The translations under genes and the position numbers were made by a program. DNA of 64,000 bases from Enoplolaimus lenunculus (taxonomy: Eukaryota; Nematoda; Enoplea; Enoplida; Thoracostomopsidae). The notes under the pieces are model-generated. The model saw only the letters and a list, made by a program, of their open reading frames with translations, was not told the DNA's origin and searched no databases. Shown piece after piece: positions 1 through 17,378 of the stretch. Position 1 is the stretch's first letter; each line of letters starts with the position of its first letter. Location: positions 1-64,000 of the forward strand of contig JASANG010003443.1 in assembly GCA_030248215.1 (NCBI GenBank). The letters are read 5' to 3'.

Positions 1-46
1 AGTAAATAATTATTCAAAAATGAAAATTTTTTATCAAAACTAAAAA

Positions 47-3000
47 ATGAAATCAAACTTCACCTTCAATTTTACATTGTTTATGCTGTTTCTGGTTTCG
101 CCATTTCAATCCGTTATTAGCATTGGATACGGGACCCGGTACACAAAATCGTGTGGTGCAAACCAAGTGCTCGCAGTCCATAGGTTTGGTAACAGTTTTG
201 CTCAGTTGGGTTGTGGTCAACCGTTGGTGTGCAACGAGTTTGTGGTAAATTTCTTTTGGGGTTGCAACGAGAACAACTGAACGCGAGAGAGTTTGGTTTT
301 GTGAATAATAGAATTACGAAGCTTAAGCATGTGACATGAGTTTTGGCTTTGGTTCGGTTCATACAGACTCGAGTCCAAGTATTGATGATGGACGAACCGT
401 TTAAGCAATTTTTGGTTTTAAGGCTTAGGAATAGGCTCATCTTTAACGCTAAGGCTTAAATTAGGCGCAGGTCTAAGCGTAGGCTACGAATTAGGAATAT
501 GCTTATACTATTGTTGCGTCACTGTTCTATACATTGGTCCAGACACGGAAAATTAGCTGCACGTTGGTAGGATAAACTGAGAGCGTTCTCAATGTGCTTT
601 ACGCGTCATCCACTTGCAGCGATTTTTACCCCGTGGAAAACGGCAACGCCTAATTTCAATTTCCGTTTTTCAAACTTGGGGCAAAAAGAAATTGAGTTAG
701 AAGACATTTTCAATTTCCAACTGCCGTCAAAATAGAAATTGAAAATCTTTTTACGTCTCATATTCAATTTCTTCAAAATGTGCATAAATTGTTGCAATTT
801 CCACTTGCCAAAATTTTGGAAACTCGATTTCGTTAAGAACATTCTTTTAAGTACGGAAGTAAGAAATAGACATTGCGATAATGAACTGCAGACGCTGAAA
901 AGATGATTAAGCCTTCTGCTTGTTTCATTACCGCACACTAGTTGTTGGCGCTTTTCCATTCTGAACCGACATTGCTTTAGCAGTATATCTACTAAAATGT
1001 ATTTGATCACGCGTTGTGTGTATTAACGAACAACTGTTTTTGTACGATTAACACACTAAATATTTAAAGTATTTGTGTGCTCTTCCCAAACGAAAATCCT
1101 TGCACACGCTTAATAGTGGAACGTTCTAAACCACTATACTTCACTACTTACCTGTACAGTCGCAAATATTACGCCATGAACTATTCAAGTCGGCAAACTC
1201 GTACGGCCTGCAGGCTATCTTTCAATAGTTAGGCTAATTTCAAACAATAGCTAATAATTGAAAAAATATTTATTTATTTCATAAAAGTTTTTGCTTATTT
1301 TCCATTATTTTCTAAAACTAACATAGTTCATTCCACGTTTTATAGTAGTTTTCCAGCCATGTACCGGACTGTCATCGCCGATATGTGCAGTTAAAGGTGG
1401 ATTCATTCGCCAGGCAGTGGAAATTGGCACTCGAGTTCATGGGTAATTTGAAGCTCACGGTAATATAAATATCATGCAACATAAACCATGTGTCCAAACG
1501 AACCAGTAAGATATTTGTCACTTGACTGCTTATTCGAAACTACGTTGAAGAATCCTGGTCACCAACATAAGTAGACAATAATGTATATTAAATAAAAAAT
1601 CTTCTAGCTTCATCTATTACCAATTCCTGGAAGCGAAAGCGTGTTAAATTGTACTTTCAGATTTCAATCTATTAAAGATAGCCCACCATGCAAGTCAGGG
1701 CCAAAAAGCCAAAAAATATTGAACATAGCAGTAACAGTAGTATAAGTGTATTCCTGAACCTAAGCCGACGCTTAGACGCATGAAAACCCTACATCAGAAA
1801 GCCTGGAGCGTAAGCGTAGCAAAAAGTTCGTCTAAAGCTTGTGTTTGCTCTATTGCAGTTCTGCGAAAGATCGGCCCACCTCTGATCTATATACGGGTTC
1901 TATGCTACACATGAGTAGCGTTAGTCTTAGTTCGAAAGGCCCATGAACCAACGCAAGCTTTAGTTCAATTTTTATGGCCAGTACTAATAAATTTCGTAAC
2001 GTCTTGAAATCGAACCAACAATTCCAAACATTAGCAATTATTAACACGCTCCATGTTGATATTCGACTACAAAAATAACACTTGTTTAATTGCATTTGTT
2101 ATAGAGCGATCCGACCAAAATGCTGTAAATACAACAAACCACCGAGCGAAACCGAAATGTTCGAAGATTGTGTTGGAGTACCAATCGAAAAATTGAGCCA
2201 GTCCCGAACGTCAAACACTGCTCAGAGTCGATTTTCTCACAACTCAAGAGCTGTTCAGACACGTGTCAGGACAGCGCGACAAAGCCAAAGTCGACGAAAC
2301 CGAAAGGTGAGTGAAATTTATTCATTATAAAAAGTAACTGAAAATTTTCATTAAATTAATTTTTCTTTAGTTTTAAAATTGTTTTTTGAATTTTGTCATA
2401 GTTAGTGCTAATATTTTTTGGCGAAGGTATACACTGCAAAAAATGGTGAGTCAAATTGACTCTCTCCGAAATAGGCTTTTCGGGACTACACAAACTGAGT
2501 CAAATTCGACTCCGCCAGAGTCAAATTCGACTCACTGAGCGACTAGGGTAAGTCGAATTTGACTCTGGCGGACTCGAATTTGACTCAGTTTGTGTAGTCG
2601 CGAAAAGCGTATTTCGGAGAGCGTCAAATTGACTAACGATTTTTGCAAAATGATGCAACTGTTTGTGATTAATACACGGTTTTTGCTCTACAGGTTGATA
2701 TTTTCAACAGCAAATCACCGCTTCCATTCATTCCGAATCCTACAATGCTAGTAAAACGAATCGCGTTAACAAGGTAAAGCAAAGCCCATACGTAACTTAG
2801 GCTAAAATCAAAAAAGCATTCGGACTTTAGTTTAACTAAAATTTTACATTCCATGCCAAAAGTTTGAGTTTTCACTGCTTAGTTATGCAACAAAGCACAC
2901 ACATTTGTCAACAGCAACTGGAGTTTAAATGCGGGTGAAGCAAAAGTTAGTAAAATGATATTTAATCTTTAGTTAAGGATAGTTTAATCCGGCAAAATTC

Positions 3001-5676
3001 CGGAATCTAGACTCCCAATTATAGGAATTTAATAAAAAGTAGTTTAACTTACATATCTCGACAAGTTGAGTTCAACGGTACCACTTTTAAGGCTGTATAG
3101 CTAACGGTTCAAATTTAGGGTCCTCGAAATTGAGTGTAGTCAAGCACAGATTTGAAGATTTGTAAAATATAAGCGTCACCATGTCTCCGCCGCTTGATCC
3201 TTGGTTCAGCATTGGTGCCTATGCCAGGTTTATCGCGTTCCACCAACCATATAGACGTGCCTTTTGCTGCAAAGAAAGCATTTTAGAACTGGTTACACTA
3301 TAATCGCATGTTCATTGCGATGTTCACGAACAACAACCACAACAACGACAACTCAATCGCCGCCGACTCCACGAAGCGATTTGTTCACGGAAGAAATATT
3401 CGAAAAATTACGCAACGAAATTCAGTCCGGAAATCCCGGTTCCAGCGGAAGTAGCTCGTCCGGATCTTCAGGATCAGGCGGCAACAGCAACAGCAGAAAT
3501 CGCGGAGGTAACCAAGGCACGTGCAGACTAGAATTTCACCTAACCAACCGTGTCCATAGGAATCGGAAGGAATCTAAACAATGATTGAATTGAACTTGGT
3601 TTATGCTTTGAAAAGTATATTAAGGTTACGAAACCCTAGGGAACAAGTTCTTGAAGTATTGAATTAGGAGTCAGAGTTAAAACTTGATTTAACAAAAATA
3701 TGATAAACAAATTTAAATTCAATCGGAACTGTTGAAAAATACGTTGAACTTGATTATGCGTTGAAAACTCTTGCTCTGCCGAAGTTTTCTACCTGATTTT
3801 TAAGGTTCCTCTGAAAACCAAAGCGAAAAATCCCAAAACTCGGACGAGGATCCTGACAATTCTGGGTCCGGGGAAGATCGGCGATCAACCGGAAGAACAA
3901 CTGGAGGAACCGGAGTTGGGACCGGAGCGGAATTGGGGGCATGCTTTTCAGCAGATGGCATTGTCGAAACTCGCGAAGGTATAAAACGAATGCGTGAACT
4001 TCGTATAAAAGACCAGGTTAGTTTTTGTATTATTGTAGCAGGATCCAGGCTCGTAGCCAGCTCACGTTGGCAGTGGAAGCAAAAAATTTGTCAGCAGGGA
4101 ATACAAGGGTTTCAATGACTTGCAAGCACGGCTGAAAATTTTTAGCAGATGCCAAATTTTTTGCTAGGTGGCTGAAACCACACTCCACTGACAAGCACCC
4201 CCTTGGTTACAGGATCGGCTCATTCGCAAAAAAATTTGGGTTTGCAAACAAAACAAAATTTTACATAAAAGGTAGGTGGACTGGTTTTGGAATAAAACAG
4301 ACTCGTAGCCACAATTTCGTTCCTGGAATATTTACTGGTCGTACAAAAGTCGTTTGCTCACGACCGTAGCGGGCAAGAAAATTTGTCTTCTTATAGAAGC
4401 AGTATTCTAAGTCGAATCAACAGTGTTCTGACTAAATATTTACGCGAGCATATATCCCACTATCAACTGCCTTGTAGAAACTTCTGAGAACAAATACTGC
4501 CAGTTTCTTCTAGCGTCCTTCGGTGCCGTCCGGAACCGTTTTTCACACGCGTGACTTGTCACTCGGCACCGCACAAGGATTTTCAAACAAGGAATAGCTC
4601 AACTGCCGCTTTTTTCAGATCAGAACTCACTCCGACACATTTGGACCGCATTCGTTTGAAGCTGTTGAAATGTTTTCACATCGAATGGAAAACAAACTTT
4701 CTGACTTCCTGACACTTGAAGTCGAGTCTGGGCACAAGTTAACGCTGACGCCGAAGCATTTGCTCCCAGTGTTGCCATGCGAGACGGAACTACAATCTGG
4801 AAACGATCAGGGTGTCAAATTTATGACAACGGTATTAATTGAACTTTTTAGGGTAACTCGAACTATTTTCGTGAGGAGAGGAGATATGCAGATGTTGCAT
4901 TTAGTTGGGCCCATCTATGGCTAAGGGGCTGACGGTCTTTCGAGCGAGTTAACTTTTAAACTAATTTTTTGCTTAGGCTCAGACTTAGGAATATGTTTAA
5001 AAACCGTTAAGGTTTTTATCTATATGTTGGACCTCAGTTGTTTTAGTGGGTCTATGCTGTATGATTTTCCTCGAGTCTTGGAGACGCCAATTGAATAAGG
5101 TTTTAAATTTGTTTTCTAATTATTCCCGATATAATAGAGTCACCAGGAAACGTTCATAACAGTTTGAACTCACCAGCGCACTCGTATTGTTTGTTGAATG
5201 TTGGATTTCAATGTACGTTTCCCTTCCACAACTGGCATTGAATTTCCAAACGTTCTATTTCACAGGCTGACCTAGCTCGTGTTGGAGACTGTTTGATTGT
5301 GATTTCAAACAACACAAAGCATTCTTGTACTGGATCGGCGAGTCTCCAAAGGATTCGTTCAATAACACCGTCTCGCCGCGTGGGAATCTTTGCTCCGATC
5401 ACAACGTCGGGAACTCTGGTAGTGAACGGAATTCGGACGTCTTGTCATGTGGACACCGGACCAATCGCACATATTTTTCACACGAACGCTTACTGGGGAT
5501 TGGCGAAGCTTTTGGGGGGAGTTCAAGCGCTTGGATCGTGGTTTTCAGTAGATGATCATATTCCGATGGGTTTCGAAAACAGCAATTTGAACAAAAGTTC
5601 GGCTGAAACTGTCGATATTCCGCTACATCTGAAAGTTTTAAATTCGATGCATCAATGTCTCGCTAGTTTACGCTAA
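47..5676 (+). CDS. Hedgehog-related protein with Wart-like N-terminus and Hint/Hog domain (exons partly resolved)
   Basis: Exons seen: 47-244 (signal peptide, then a Cys-rich stretch with SCGANQVL and LGCGQPLVC), a possible 1391-1442, 2105-2306 (contains PKCCKYN), about 3255-3507 (poly-Thr, then a Ser/Gly/Asn-rich linker), 3805-4016, 4619-4831 and 5266-5676 (stop TAA). The last three join in phase and form a hedgehog-type Hint domain: GACFSADG supplies the nucleophilic Cys at the cleavage site, LTLTPKHLLPV the conserved Thr/His block, then RVGDCL and GIFAPITTSGTLVVNG. A C-terminal tail resembling an adduct-recognition region follows. The N-terminal pattern CG..., LGC.xP.xC and a later CC resembles the nematode Wart domain from memory. 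Known family role: secreted precursors that cut themselves and may take a sterol-like adduct. At least one exon between 244 and 2105 is unresolved, because exon 1 ends in phase 0 and the next accepted exon needs another phase. Introns hold MITEs. Confidence 0.85.
416..540. mobile_element. TTAGGC-core MITE, decayed copy
   Basis: Only the internal GCTTAGG-type core and the right end (TGTTCTATACATTGGTCC) can be recognised. It lies in the first intron of the Wart/Hint gene. Confidence 0.5.
1391..1442 (+). CDS. Possible middle exon of the Wart/Hint gene
   Basis: A 52-nt segment lies between a TGTGCAG acceptor and a GGGTAATT donor. In the frame whose donor phase matches the exon at 2105 it reads KGGFIRQAVEIGTRVHG, leading into AIRPKCCKYN, which would suit the C-terminal part of a Wart domain. 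Its 5-prime phase does not fit the end of exon 1, so another exon would be needed before it. The assignment is inference. Confidence 0.3.
1728..1895. mobile_element. TTAGGC-core MITE, decayed copy in reverse orientation
   Basis: AGTAGTATAAGTGTATTCCT, degenerate CCTAAG units, then a CTCTATTGCAGT block and a remnant of the GATCTATAT end. It sits in an intron of the Wart/Hint gene. Confidence 0.45.
2432..2648. mobile_element. Snap-back MITE (CACTGCAAAAAATGG family)
   Basis: Near-palindromic element beginning CACTGCAAAAAATGGTGAGT after a TA. It contains repeated GAGTCAAATT and TCGAATTTGACTC words and folds back on itself almost end to end; the right terminus is shortened. Other copies are at 26388, 26755 and 55478. 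TA flanks in the best copies suggest a Tc1/mariner-type origin. It is intronic in the Wart/Hint gene. Confidence 0.8.
4046..4213. mobile_element. CAGGCCCGTAGCC-family hAT-like MITE, diverged
   Basis: Begins CAGGCTCGTAGCCAGCTCAC and ends in a mutated TTGGTTACAGG. It shares the inner CTTGCAAG and AAAATTTTT blocks with the better copies at 35601 and 47501. It lies in the intron between the first two Hint exons. Confidence 0.55.
4905..5035. mobile_element. TTAGGC-core MITE relic
   Basis: Retains GGGCCCATCTATGG at the left, TTAAACTAATTTTTTGCTTA, some GGCTTAGG-like units and ATCTATATGTTGGACC at the right. Strongly diverged; intronic in the Wart/Hint gene. Confidence 0.4.
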
Positions 5677-5800
5677 AAAATTAACACTTAAATTGTTGTT
5701 GTTATTGTTGAAAAAATATTTTGTGTCGAGAATCGAAGGTTAATATTCCGCTGGAGCCGGAGGCAGACTTCCAGTTGCATCCTGATGGCTACTCTACAAC

Positions 5801-5972
5801 GGCCCATGTAAGGATCAGGGACGAAACGTTTTTCTGTGGGACTAGAAAAGAGTAAGCCTAAGCTTTAGACTGATTTTTTGCTTGACTTAGGCTTAGAAAT
5901 ATGCTCATACGCTTAGGCTTAGGCGTAGGCAAATGCTTATAATACTGTTCCGCCCCTTTCTTTACATTGGCC
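5801..5972. mobile_element. TTAGGC-core hAT-like MITE, copy 1 of a three-copy row
   Basis: Ends GGCCCATGTAAGGATCAGGG and CTTTCTTTACATTGGCC form an inverted repeat of about 28 bp with the shared GGAACG/GTTCCG block. The core has GGCTTAGG units and AATATGCTCATAC. It lies just downstream of the Wart/Hint stop codon. Confidence 0.85.
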
Positions 5973-5984
5973 GGAAACCTGGAT

Positions 5985-6155
5985 GCCATGTAAAGATCAG
6001 GGGCGGAACGTTTTTCTGTGGCACTAAAAAGAGTAAGCTCAAGCTTTAGACTGTTTTGCTTGGCTTAGGCTCAGGTTTAGGCTTAGAAATATGCTCATTC
6101 TTACTCTTAGGCATATGCTTATAATACTGTTCTGCCCCTGTTTTTTACATTGGCC
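5985..6155. mobile_element. TTAGGC-core hAT-like MITE, copy 2 of a three-copy row
   Basis: Starts GCCATGTAAAGATCAGGGG and ends TTTTTACATTGGCC. It is separated from copy 1 by about 12 bp (GGAAACCTGGAT) that closely match the spacer before copy 3 (AGAAATTTGGAC), so the row arose by duplication of element plus spacer. Confidence 0.85.
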
Positions 6156-6225
6156 AGAAATTTGGACGCCATGTAAAGATCAGGGGCGGAACGTTTTTCT
6201 GTAGGACTATGAAAGAGTAAGCTCA

Positions 6226-6912
6226 CTACGGCGTTCATGTTATAACTGGGGCAGCTTGGAACACGTTTTGTCCAAGTTGATTCGGCATCAACATAAGATT
6301 TTGTGATGCCAATAGCGGTTATGTAGACAAAATGTGAATGTCATATGACATTTGCTTTCAAATCACTGATGTCAAGCGATCATCGTATAAAAATAACCAT
6401 TTGTCATATGATACTGCGGGACATTTATGCGAATATCATATGATATTCCAAAATTCTACTAAATATCATATGATATTTATACAGGACAATGGAATTTGTG
6501 CACGCTAAATAAAACAGTAAAAAGTCGGATAATGCAGCATTAAATGATTTCGCAAGTTGAATTAGCTTCTGCGTTTCTGTTTCTCGCTAAGTTTTTCCCA
6601 AAATATATTCCTAAGTACAAATACTTCAAATTTGAAATTTTAGTATCATATGACATTCTACAGGACAATCAAGCTACTTTACCACAACTTTGCAGACATT
6701 TTCAAACATATCATATGATGCTCGCAGACAATATTTGGAATATCATATGATATTGCAGTACAAACAATAGATGTCACATCAGGATAGCAGACAATTCAAA
6801 TTTTTTTAATCTCATAGCGGATAAACGGTCAGACAAAATGTTACCAGCTATAGTCATAGGGACAAAACGTGTTCCAGGCGGCCCCAGTTATAACGTGTCG
6901 AACCCCGCATAA
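6226..6912. mobile_element. GTTATAAC-TIR element with ATATCATATGATAT motifs, copy 1
   Basis: Terminal inverted repeats of about 45 bp include GTTATAACTGGGGCAGCTTG at the left and CGGCCCCAGTTATAACGTG at the right, with GGGACAAAACGTGTTCC inside. The interior carries at least six spaced copies of a near-palindrome of type ATATCATATGATATT. No open reading frame of transposase size is present, so it is non-autonomous. Confidence 0.75.
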
Positions 6913-6945
6913 GTTTTAGACTAATTTTTTTGCTAGGCTTATGCG

Positions 6946-7945
6946 GGATTCACGTTACAACCAGGGCAGGTGGGACACGGTTTGTCCCATGTTGATTCAA
7001 CGTCAAGGATAAAATTCGGACTCTCGGGTCGCCAGATGATATTCAACAGGACAATTTTGGTATGTTACCTCAAGCATGCAGACATTTGAAAATATATCAT
7101 ATGAGATTCGCAGACAATACCTCGAATATCGTATGATATTGAAGAACAAAAGGTGACCTACACATGATAAGAGAAGTATAGATGGTCACCGGATATCTGA
7201 TTGAGACTCAAAATGGGTACCACCTCTTATTCGGGTCACTACAGTACTGGCATAATGAATACCGATTTTTAGAATTGAATCTTTTATGCTCGTGTCAATT
7301 TGCTTGAGGGTCAGGGTACTTCCTTTAGAGCAACAAGTTAAAACAAGTGCTTAAAGAAACGAAAATTGTGGTTCGGAAACTCAAAAAACACAAAATCGAG
7401 GTTCGGATATCCGAACTGTTATAAAGAATATCCGATGCCCATCATTAAAGAGAAGACAAATACTCTAGTGACCCGAATAAGAGGTACGGACTGTTATTTA
7501 TTTTTAACCCATGCTCCGCCGCCCTTCGTTACTGATATATCCGGTACTGCAGTTATCCGTTGAATTAACCGTTTTTGCTTTGCAACAAAAGCTTGAGCGA
7601 TAGTACAAGGTTATACTTAGGAATATACTTTCAAAATTTAAGTACACTTTAAAGTTTCGAACTCAAATTATTTGGTCCTGGAGTTATTTATGCGCTACAA
7701 TTATGGTTAATTGTACATTTATGGACTTTAATTAGGGTTTAGGGACTCTATCCGCTTACGGACCCTTATTAGGGATACGGACTCCAATTGATTTGGACAC
7801 AAAATGGGGACCCCCTCTTATTCGAGTCAATACAGTACGAATTTTTGAATACGTTATGGGGTCTACAAACAGACAAAATGTTGCCCAATAGTCTAATAGG
7901 GACAAAACATGTCCCAAGCTGCCCCGGTTATAACGTGAACCCCGC
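6946..7945. mobile_element. GTTATAAC-TIR element, copy 2, with nested insertion
   Basis: Left end TGCGGGATTCACGTTACAAC, right end GGTTATAACGTGAACCCCGC. Flanking direct repeats of 8-9 bp of type TAGGCTTA are visible, but they could partly be host MITE sequence. The interior has fewer ATATCATATGATAT motifs and is interrupted at 7461-7837. Confidence 0.7.
7461..7837. mobile_element. TA-flanked MITE (GTATTGACCCGAATAAG family), nested
   Basis: Begins at TACTCTAGTGACCCGAATAA and ends CTTATTCGAGTCAATACAGTA, inverted repeats of about 25 bp bounded by TA, which fits Tc1/mariner-type target choice. It is the same family as 31608-32051, in opposite orientation. A separate matching terminus (CTCTTATTCGGGTCACTACA) lies at 7214-7245. 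Confidence 0.75.
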
Positions 7946-8033
7946 ATTAGGCTTAGGTTTAGAAATATGCTCATTCTTACGCTTAGGCATATGTTTATAA
8001 TACTGTTCCGCCCCTGTTCGTACATTGGGCAGA

Positions 8034-8213
8034 AATGCTGTTTAGGCTTAGAAATATGCTCATTCTTACGCTTAGGTATTTTCCGGTGAGTCTACAAAAG
8101 AATAAGTTTAGATTCTAGATTACATTCTTTGCTTAGGCTTAGTAACAAATTCTTGCAACACTTGGGCTAGGAATACGCTTAATCTATTGTTAACTCCTTT
8201 GAAGTACACATTG
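8034..8213. mobile_element. TTAGGC-core MITE fragments
   Basis: A short internal fragment (TTTAGGCTTAGAAATATGCT) abuts the body of the second subfamily: GTGAGTCTACAAAAGAATAAG, GCTTAGGCTTAG, AATACGCTTAATCTATTGTT and the end GTACACATTGGCC. Confidence 0.55.
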
Positions 8214-9393
8214 GCCGCAAATATTGTTATCTTCACTGAAAGTTATGTCTGTTTGTCGTTCTTTGTTTGTGCACTATTGGCAGGATGCAACCAAAAATAT
8301 ACCGGAGTCAGACAGCTAAACGAATACCAGGTTACAACCAGAATTGCGGAGCCGCTCCCGCAGAAAATGGCCTACGGCTTCGGCTCTGGTAAAATTTTTG
8401 CCAGAGGTTCCGGCAATTGCAGTAGTAAAATTTTGCATAAACAAACCGTTATTAGTTAATCGCTCGGTTTGATGAGACACACACTATTTATAACTGAATA
8501 CAAAAAGGACCAAGAGCAAGATAAAGCAAAATAGTAAATGAACATCGATAAGTTTTAAAGATTTTAAAATCCATAGGTATACAATGGGGCTGCACTTAAA
8601 AGCACCTATATCCTAAAACATACACAAACATAACTAATACCACTATCTTGCATCCACATGTCGTATTGTTTGCCATATCCCTGTTCTTTAGTGGCACAAA
8701 CAAGCTTAATCTTTATAAAAAGGCATAATTAGGTACTCGAAGCATAGTAAAAACAGCGCATTAATCAAACCGGCATTTTGAAACCTTAGAGCATTTTTAT
8801 TATATTGATTAAACTACTACGTATTGCGAGACCGAGTAAGCTATTAATTGCTGATTAAGACCAGTTCAGCAACATTTACACAATGTATTGTGCAACATAT
8901 GAGTAGTAATTTAAAGTGAGTACACTAGTTAACCCGCACAGTTCATAGCTTTGTGTTTTGTTACGTATGTTAAAATGGGCTGGCACTCGACCAGGGTACA
9001 ACCAAAGGTGAACAAAATTTGCCGGAGCCATGACCGAAGGTAAAGCCAAATCAAGTGGCAAAAGCCTATCAATCCTCTTAAATATCTTAACAATAAAGTT
9101 TCAACATTTAAATCTTTGAAAATGTGACAGAAACTTACCAGCTAAGTCACTGAAACAACACAATTTTTATAAAAGTGCAAAAACTTTCACTACCGATGTG
9201 GTTTGAACCTTCTGCAAAAATTTTAATTCAGAAGACGATAAAAATCGCTCCTCAATTGGGACCTGTCACAGCGGCGTCATTAAGAATACAAATTTACAAC
9301 GAGAAGTGTACACCTCAGCAATCCACACGACACATTATATATGTACAAACAAGCAAAACGGGTTACACCGAATACCAAGTATCACTGACTGTT
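8214..9393. other. Intergenic, no gene recognised
   Basis: AT-rich spacer downstream of SKP1. It holds fragments such as CAGGGTACAACC near 8992 and a CCGGAGCC-rich patch near 8340-8420, which look like remnants of hAT-like MITEs. Open frames here are short and show no domain. Confidence 0.5.
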
Positions 9394-16049
<6,656 letters not shown>

Positions 16050-16137
16050 CTTTGAACTTGTTATATATAATGGCTATAAAGTTGCGTTATACATAAAAAA
16101 TTCTGTAAACCTATGCAGAATTTTTTTACACTTAGTT

Positions 16138-17378
16138 AAGCCCTATTCACACGTGCAAGTTTTGCAACCAGGCCTCCAAGAAGCAACTTGCACGAGTTTC
16201 TTGCAGATGCAAGTATCGCAAGGAAACATCATTTTCGTTGCGAATATTGACATAATTTATATGAATAATTTGCAGACTACTGGCTTCTCCACAGCGGGGG
16301 GGGCAGCACTTTTCGAAATTTTCATTTTTCCCCCCGGCGAAAATTTTGCCGCCCCCAGGAAAGGCCCCCCGCGAATTTTCGGCCACCACCCAGTAAATTT
16401 TTTTGCTATGGGCCCCCCAGGACTTTTCTAGGCCAAAAATTTTCAATGTTAAAACGTAAAGACCTGGACTTCTTTTGAGGCCGACATTCGGCAAAATATG
16501 ATTTTACATTACGCTGAGTACTCATAATTTTTAATAGCGTTACAAATACCCGTAGTAACTAATACAATTCAATAATGAACTGAAAAAGCACAATTATATA
16601 AAGAGCGTTTCAGGGCATACAGCATTCGAAAGTACCTTGCAGCAGCAAGTTCAACCCGCCTGAGCCTTATGATAAACTGAAGCTGTGACTAATATACAAA
16701 ATATATATTAATCACAGTTTCAATAATAGATTATCTATATTTTATATAATTGTGCTTCTTTCAACTTCTGGTTAAGTTGTCAGTATATACGTAATATTAG
16801 TTAAAATTATTGTTATTAGCGTTTGCGAGAAATTTTTGTCATGTTGAGCGATGAGTAATCTTAAGTTGAGTTGGAAACACGGTCTAGAATAAAAAAATGG
16901 TCCAAAAAGTCGGTTTGCATAATTTTAAGCCTGCCCCAAAGGACCCCCCAGATCATCTGGGGCCCCACAGGAAAACTGCCCCCCAGGAAACTCCTGCCCC
17001 CCCCCCAAGGAATCGCCCCCCGGCAGAAATTTTCAAGCTGTGGAGAAGCCAGGACTACAGCGTTAAATATCAAGCATAAGCTATAAATTATCAGTTCCGA
17101 CAATGATGCTGAATTTATTCGATTTGCAAGGCTATTTGTGCCTATGAATAAATTATTTTCGTATATTCATCATGAATAAATTGCACCTGCAAGCTCTTCG
17201 CATGAATTTTTGAAAAAAACTTGCAGCTGCAAGTTTCAGCTGAAAGGAACATTTAGGAGTAAGGTAGGATTTACTCGAAATTTCTTGACTTGAAAACGCT
17301 TTCATACCGATATAATTTCTATTTAATGCTTGCACGTACAAGTTTACGCTGCAAGAACTTGCACATGTATCTAAAGCT
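16138..17378. mobile_element. CCCTATTCACACGTGCAAG element, interrupted
   Basis: Left end TTAAGCCCTATTCACACGTG, right end CTTGCACATGTATCTAAAGC then TTAA; the two ends pair with mismatches. It is split by the element at 16280-17052. Inner words CTTGCAGCTGCAAG match the copy at 10552. Confidence 0.65.
16280..17052. mobile_element. CTGGCTTCTCCACAGC-TIR element, nested
   Basis: Perfect 16-bp inverted ends, CTGGCTTCTCCACAGC and GCTGTGGAGAAGCCAG. Just inside both ends are poly-C/poly-G tracts with GGCAGAAATTTTC-type words. A GACTA direct repeat flanks it. No transposase-size frame. Confidence 0.75.

Larger units (their letters stand above)
6168..8030. mobile_element. TTAGGC-core MITE, copy 3, split by two insertions
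   Basis: The copy survives in three pieces, 6168-6225, 6913-6945 and 7946-8030, which together follow the order of copies 1 and 2. The gaps are filled by two GTTATAAC elements, the second of which itself holds a third element. The right end reads GTTCGTACATTGGGC. Confidence 0.75.

Noticed and set aside
606-1010. 134-codon open frame on the minus strand in the first intron of the Wart/Hint gene
   Set aside because: AT-rich, no domain, no splice context, and it opposes a real gene.
16147-16494. 115-codon minus-strand frame and overlapping plus-strand frames at 15961-16431
   Set aside because: They run through transposon ends and poly-G/C tracts and oppose or shadow SKP1 exon 1.
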